Shown here: piece after piece, positions 5,644 through 9,331 of the stretch
Layout of the letters: every line of letters begins with the position of its first letter
How positions within the stretch are numbered: the first letter of the stretch is position 1
NCBI GenBank assembly: GCA_964477295.1
Contig: CAYZEZ010000200.1
Location: forward strand, 1-9,331
Length of the DNA: 9,331 bases
Source of the DNA: CAYZEZ01 sp964477295
Lineage (GTDB): Bacteria > Bacteroidota > Bacteroidia > Bacteroidales > SM23-62
Direction of reading: 5' to 3'
Position numbers and translations under genes: made by a program
Notes under the pieces: model-generated
The model's database searches: none
The model's input: the letters and a program-made list of their open reading frames with translations, nothing else
What the model was told of the DNA's origin: nothing

Positions 5644-8487
5644 TTACCTGTGGCAAATGGTGCTGTAAGGGCAATATTCGCAAAGTTTTTTATCTTCGGT
5701 CTGGGTAAATGATACCTCCGGATTGAATATCTCACTCACCAGATCACCCAGTAATTGCGAAAACTCCCGGTCCATATCCCTGTAGTCAGCAATAGTTGAT
5801 TTTTTCATTGGTGGACCTGATTTAAAATGGTAATCAAACGAATTCTTCAATAATTCCCGAATCGGGTAAAGACCGGGAACGATCATCGATTTTATCTCTT
5901 CGGATTCATCAAAAAACAATTTTGAATACACAAAAGTCTGAAAGGCTGCATTGTTCCTGTTGTATCCCGATTTAAACAGGTCAGAAACCATGTTAAATCT
6001 GTCCTTCGTTTCACCAGTCTTGTAGTCAATTATTCGTAAATCATTCCCCGTCAGATCAATTCTGTCAATTTTTCCTCCAACAATTACCTCTTTGATCTCC
6101 GGATGATGGTAAACCTGGATTTTCATCTTATGTGCTTTTTCCAATGCTATGATCTTCAGAGGAGTGTAACGGCGATCAACTTCCAGAATGATCCTGATAT
6201 ATTTTTTTAATATCTCATCGATAATAGCATATTTGCCTTCAGGTCTGGCATCCGGACCATTCTCAATGATCAGTTTTTCATTTTGAAAGGCAGACTGGAT
6301 TGAACGGCCGATCAGTTCCTTATTACCTTTCATTCTGCTTAAATCACCATCTTCTAAATACTTGCCGATAAATGGCTCATATAAAAGATTTATTGCATGA
6401 TGAAGCAGGTTCCCAAAAACCAGCGGATCCACTTCGTCAACGACTTCGTCAGGTTCCTTCAGGTCGGCCAGGTATTTAAAGTAGAATTTCAGAGAACAAT
6501 CAATATAGGTATTCATTGCACTGGGAGACAAAAACCTACCATTATCCCGGCCGGCATTATATTTCTTGAGCTTCTCATCAATCTTTTTATCCCAGTCTAT
6601 TCTGACAATTTGCTCAGGAACAGCTGAAATATTGAATCCCAGTACTTTTTCTTTTACTTCAAACAAAGGATCAAATATAAGTTGATATAAAAATCTTGAT
6701 TTCTCACCGCTGGAGATTCCCTCCGAATGACTGTTGTACATTAAAACGACCTCTTCCGCACGCTGGATCAAACGGTAGAAATAATAAGCATAAATGGCAT
6801 CCTGATGTTCGAGAGTGGGAAGTTTGAAGCCTAATCTGAGATGGTGTGGAATAATTGAATAATTTTTCCCTGATCCCGGGATTTTATCTTCATTCATACA
6901 AAGGATAATTACCTTCCTGAAGTCGAGAACCCTGGTTTCCAGGATACCCATCACCTGCAATCCTGACAGGGGCTCACCGGCAAAAGGAATCCTTGAATTT
7001 ATCATGACTTTCCTTATGAGTCGATTCATTGTTGTGGCAGTTAGCTTCACATCCCTCCTCGACAGAATATCTTTCAACCTGTTTATTCGGATATACAGCT
7101 GGTAAATAAACTCATTTTCCAGGGAAGAGGCGATATTTTCATCCCGTGATTCTGATCTTACAATGTGTTCCAATATCTGCAACAAATAATCCGGCAGATC
7201 CCTGAAATCTGACAATTGGTGAAATATCAGGCTGAATAATTCATTGTCTCTCAGATGATCCTCGGAAATATATATCCAATTTTGACGTTGAATCCGGCTG
7301 ACCAATGGGCGACAATGACCGGCATGCATTCTCATCACATAGGGATGATTCAGGATAGATAATACGTCTTTATGATAAAAACGTCCTGCCCCCCGCTTAT
7401 TGCTCTGTAAATCTACCACATGTTCTATCAGGCTATAGACAGGTGTTTCATTTACCGGATATCCCATGGTGACATTAACATCCTTTATTTCTCCGGGTAA
7501 TGAGTGAAGAACAGGCATCAGCAATCCTTCATCTGCAAGTATCACTGCCGTATCAGGTGTATTATCTTCTGCACTTAGAAATCCGGGTAACAACCTGGCC
7601 TGGCTTGCATTAGAAGGAACATTGATAACCTGGATTGATTTTTTTCCCGTTTCCAGGTTATTGTGCAGGAAATCATCCTGTAGCGGGGCAAATTCCCTGA
7701 GGTTATCACGTAAGAATCTTCCTGCTTCATGAACCAGGTTATTTACATAATAGTCATCGTAGTCCCAAATAAATTCAGCCACATTTCTTGATATGAAATA
7801 TCTGAAAAGAGCTTTCTCACACTCATTCAGAGCATTAAATCCGGCAATGATTATTTTTTCAAACGGTAATTTAAGATCGTCTTTAGTGCGAATTCTATTA
7901 ACCACCTCCTTGTAAATCATCCCTTCATATCCGGATCGTTTTTCTGAAAGACGATCATTCAGACGAGAGTAGATTGGATGCAGTATTTGCCATAGCTCAA
8001 GAAATTTCTCTTCATGATTGCCTTTTTCAGGATGAAATTTTTTCCAGAACCGCTGAATCACCTGGATCTGTTCCTTTGTCAGGTATGAAAACCGGTTTTC
8101 AATGGCTTTTATATCGGTTATGTTCTGAAAAAGATCGGCAGGATCTACCAGATACTTATCTATATCATTGAAATCTGCCAGTACGATCTCTCCCCAGGAA
8201 TAGAATGAATCAAAACTTTCACTGCTTTTGCTTAATTCCCTGTACAATTCATACAGGTCGAAGACCAGTTCAAGATCATCTGCCCTCTGGTAATCAGATA
8301 GTTTCAGCACTAAATCATTAATTGTATAAACTACAGGCGACCATACCGGCTGTGTTATACAGGCTGCCAGATGTTTCTTGAAAAATACACCCGCCCTTCG
8401 GTTTGGAAAAACCACACAACAATCCTTCAGCCTGGAGCCGTAGGCATCTACGATGTATTGTGCTATTTCCTTTAAAAAATACTTCAT
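5644..8487 (-). CDS. addB: AddB-like PD-(D/E)XK nuclease (helicase-nuclease subunit)
   Basis: A protein of 947 residues resembling AddB, the partner of AddA in the helicase-nuclease that resects double-strand breaks up to a Chi site for RecA-dependent repair. The N-terminus (CCVVFPNRRAGVFFKKHLA) is the degenerate helicase-like start of this family; no Walker A GKT is present. The C-terminal nuclease, from about residue 655, has GNLLHHA (His696), GGKIDRID (Asp808), IIDYKTG (Asp821, Lys823) and NNAAFQTFVYSK (Gln850). The spacing of 13 residues between the two aspartates matches RecB. Cys664 in YIDCSLKFYFKY and Cys936, Cys939 and Cys945 in CEYCPYSTIC are the four ligands expected for the AddB 4Fe-4S cluster. 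The ATG at 8487 is preferred over an in-frame TTG at 8529, because homologues start just before FLKEIA. No addA lies in the window. It follows the radical SAM gene by 83 bases. Confidence 0.85.
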   Translation of the reverse strand: MKYFLKEIAQYIVDAYGSRLKDCCVVFPNRRAGVFFKKHLAACITQPVWSPVVYTINDLVLKLSDYQRADDLELVFDLYELYRELSKSSESFDSFYSWGEIVLADFNDIDKYLVDPADLFQNITDIKAIENRFSYLTKEQIQVIQRFWKKFHPEKGNHEEKFLELWQILHPIYSRLNDRLSEKRSGYEGMIYKEVVNRIRTKDDLKLPFEKIIIAGFNALNECEKALFRYFISRNVAEFIWDYDDYYVNNLVHEAGRFLRDNLREFAPLQDDFLHNNLETGKKSIQVINVPSNASQARLLPGFLSAEDNTPDTAVILADEGLLMPVLHSLPGEIKDVNVTMGYPVNETPVYSLIEHVVDLQSNKRGAGRFYHKDVLSILNHPYVMRMHAGHCRPLVSRIQRQNWIYISEDHLRDNELFSLIFHQLSDFRDLPDYLLQILEHIVRSESRDENIASSLENEFIYQLYIRINRLKDILSRRDVKLTATTMNRLIRKVMINSRIPFAGEPLSGLQVMGILETRVLDFRKVIILCMNEDKIPGSGKNYSIIPHHLRLGFKLPTLEHQDAIYAYYFYRLIQRAEEVVLMYNSHSEGISSGEKSRFLYQLIFDPLFEVKEKVLGFNISAVPEQIVRIDWDKKIDEKLKKYNAGRDNGRFLSPSAMNTYIDCSLKFYFKYLADLKEPDEVVDEVDPLVFGNLLHHAINLLYEPFIGKYLEDGDLSRMKGNKELIGRSIQSAFQNEKLIIENGPDARPEGKYAIIDEILKKYIRIILEVDRRYTPLKIIALEKAHKMKIQVYHHPEIKEVIVGGKIDRIDLTGNDLRIIDYKTGETKDRFNMVSDLFKSGYNRNNAAFQTFVYSKLFFDESEEIKSMIVPGLYPIRELLKNSFDYHFKSGPPMKKSTIADYRDMDREFSQLLGDLVSEIFNPEVSFTQTEDKKLCEYCPYSTICHR

Positions 8488-8570
8488 ACTTATTGTTGCA
8501 GGTTCAGCGTTCTTAACTTTGCAAATCAAAAATCGTTAATCCTTAATCTTAGTTCATCTTTCATTCTTCA

Positions 8571-9331
8571 CTACCAATATTTTTTCCCCTGCCATGTGTC
8601 ATATTCTTCAAGTCTATCTTCAAATTTTCTCAAGACCTGGTCATAACGCAGCCCCCATGAAGGCCCAACCTGGAAACCCGGGTTCACCTCACCGGCAACC
8701 CGCTCAATCACAAATTCCGGGTTCAGCCGTTCAGTAATCCTTACCATCAGATCAAGATATTCATCCATTGAAAACAATCTAAAATCTTCAGGATTTTTGC
8801 TGTATTCCTTCTCCATGGCCGTATTTTTCACAATCTGCAACTGATGGAACTTAATTTTGCTCACCGGCCAGCCGGATACTATTTTCATTTCATTCAAAAT
8901 ATCATCTTCCGATTCTCCCGGCAGACCAATAATAAAATGAATACCCTGCTCCAATCCCCTTAAGGCTGTTTTATCGATTGCTCTAATAGAATCCTCAATC
9001 GTATGCCCCCGGTTGATCCTCTCCAGGGTCTCATTATAACAGGATTCAATACCATATTCTATAACAATATAATATTGCTTTGCCAGTTGCTGGAAATGAT
9101 CGAGCAGCTCATCTGACATGGTATCGGGCCTTGTCCCAATAACCAATCCAATCACATCGGGATGTGCCAATGCCTCATCATATAATGATTTCAATTCATA
9201 CAATGTTTTGTATGTATTTGTATACGCCTGGAAATAAGCAAGATACTTATCACTTTTCCGGTACCTGTTTTTATGGAATTTTATTCCCTCATTCAACTGC
9301 CAGGTAATACCCCTGGATGGATCACAATAGG
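8571..9331 (-). CDS. TIGR01212-family radical SAM protein (YhcC-like), 5' end missing
   Basis: A partial protein with 252 visible residues, running off the right edge. The open frame continues to the last base (YCDPSRGITWQLNEGI), so the TTG at 9296 is not the start. YLAYFQAYTNTY, GTRPDTM, YGIES, INRGHT and HFIIGLPGES, then IKFHQLQIVKNTAMEKEY, match in order the family TIGR01212, which includes E. coli YhcC and is related to the Elp3-like radical SAM enzymes. The CxxxCxxC motif that binds the 4Fe-4S cluster should lie just outside the window. Family members are predicted SAM-dependent radical enzymes, possibly acting on RNA; the substrate is not known to me. The C-terminus (DTWQGKKYW) ends at TAG 8571-8573 and looks complete. 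Confidence 0.9.
   Translation of the reverse strand, partial: YCDPSRGITWQLNEGIKFHKNRYRKSDKYLAYFQAYTNTYKTLYELKSLYDEALAHPDVIGLVIGTRPDTMSDELLDHFQQLAKQYYIVIEYGIESCYNETLERINRGHTIEDSIRAIDKTALRGLEQGIHFIIGLPGESEDDILNEMKIVSGWPVSKIKFHQLQIVKNTAMEKEYSKNPEDFRLFSMDEYLDLMVRITERLNPEFVIERVAGEVNPGFQVGPSWGLRYDQVLRKFEDRLEEYDTWQGKKYW

Noticed and set aside
5442..5735. Minus-strand 97-codon open frame across the gap between the AddB-like and channel genes
   Set aside because: It overlaps both genes in another frame and shows no family resemblance. Its intergenic part is just leader sequence.
8530..8570. Low-complexity spacer with repeated ATTAA/TTCAT-like words between the radical SAM and AddB-like genes
   Set aside because: There is no consistent unit, hairpin or T-run. 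It looks like ordinary AT-rich spacer and could not be supported as a terminator or repeat element.

Overview
The window looks like chromosomal DNA from a member of the Bacteroidota, probably an uncultured Bacteroidales-like organism. Four things point that way. The protein families are typical: a large multi-DUF349 protein, an AddB-like nuclease carrying cysteines for an Fe-S cluster, and a TIGR01212-type radical SAM protein. The start sites are AT-rich and lack a clear Shine-Dalgarno sequence. Several intergenic stretches carry the Bacteroidota promoter element TAnnTTTG, and one has TTTG exactly 19 bases upstream. Base composition is moderately AT-rich. A run of 100 Ns at 2181-2280 marks a scaffold join, so this is probably a draft or metagenome assembly.

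Layout from left to right: the 5' end of pyrG (minus strand, cut by the left edge, TTG start at 179). Next is one large minus-strand gene, 240-2809, for a protein with an acidic, disordered, tandem-repeat N-terminus followed by five DUF349 domains. It looks like two genes only because the N-gap inside its 78-bp repeats has an arbitrary length that shifts the frame. A divergent intergenic region follows (2810-3102), with promoter-like elements and three small palindromes. trmD (plus strand, 3103-3786) comes next. It converges, with 3 bases between the stops, on a minus-strand gene (3790-5535) for an unusual potassium-channel-like protein: a predicted beta-solenoid of nineteen unbroken 12-residue repeats joined to a two-helix pore with the filter TIGYGD. 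Last are an AddB-like PD-(D/E)XK nuclease (5644-8487, minus) and a TIGR01212-type radical SAM protein (8571 to the right edge, minus, 5' end missing).

Most of the genes are housekeeping: CTP synthesis, tRNA m1G37 methylation, double-strand-break processing, and probably RNA-related radical chemistry. They do not form one pathway. The radical SAM, AddB-like and channel genes lie in the same direction with gaps of 83 and 108 bases, but the channel has its own promoter-like element. No RNA gene, CRISPR array or insertion sequence was seen. The least ordinary items are the solenoid channel and the repeat-bearing DUF349 protein. The first is the best candidate for something poorly described.
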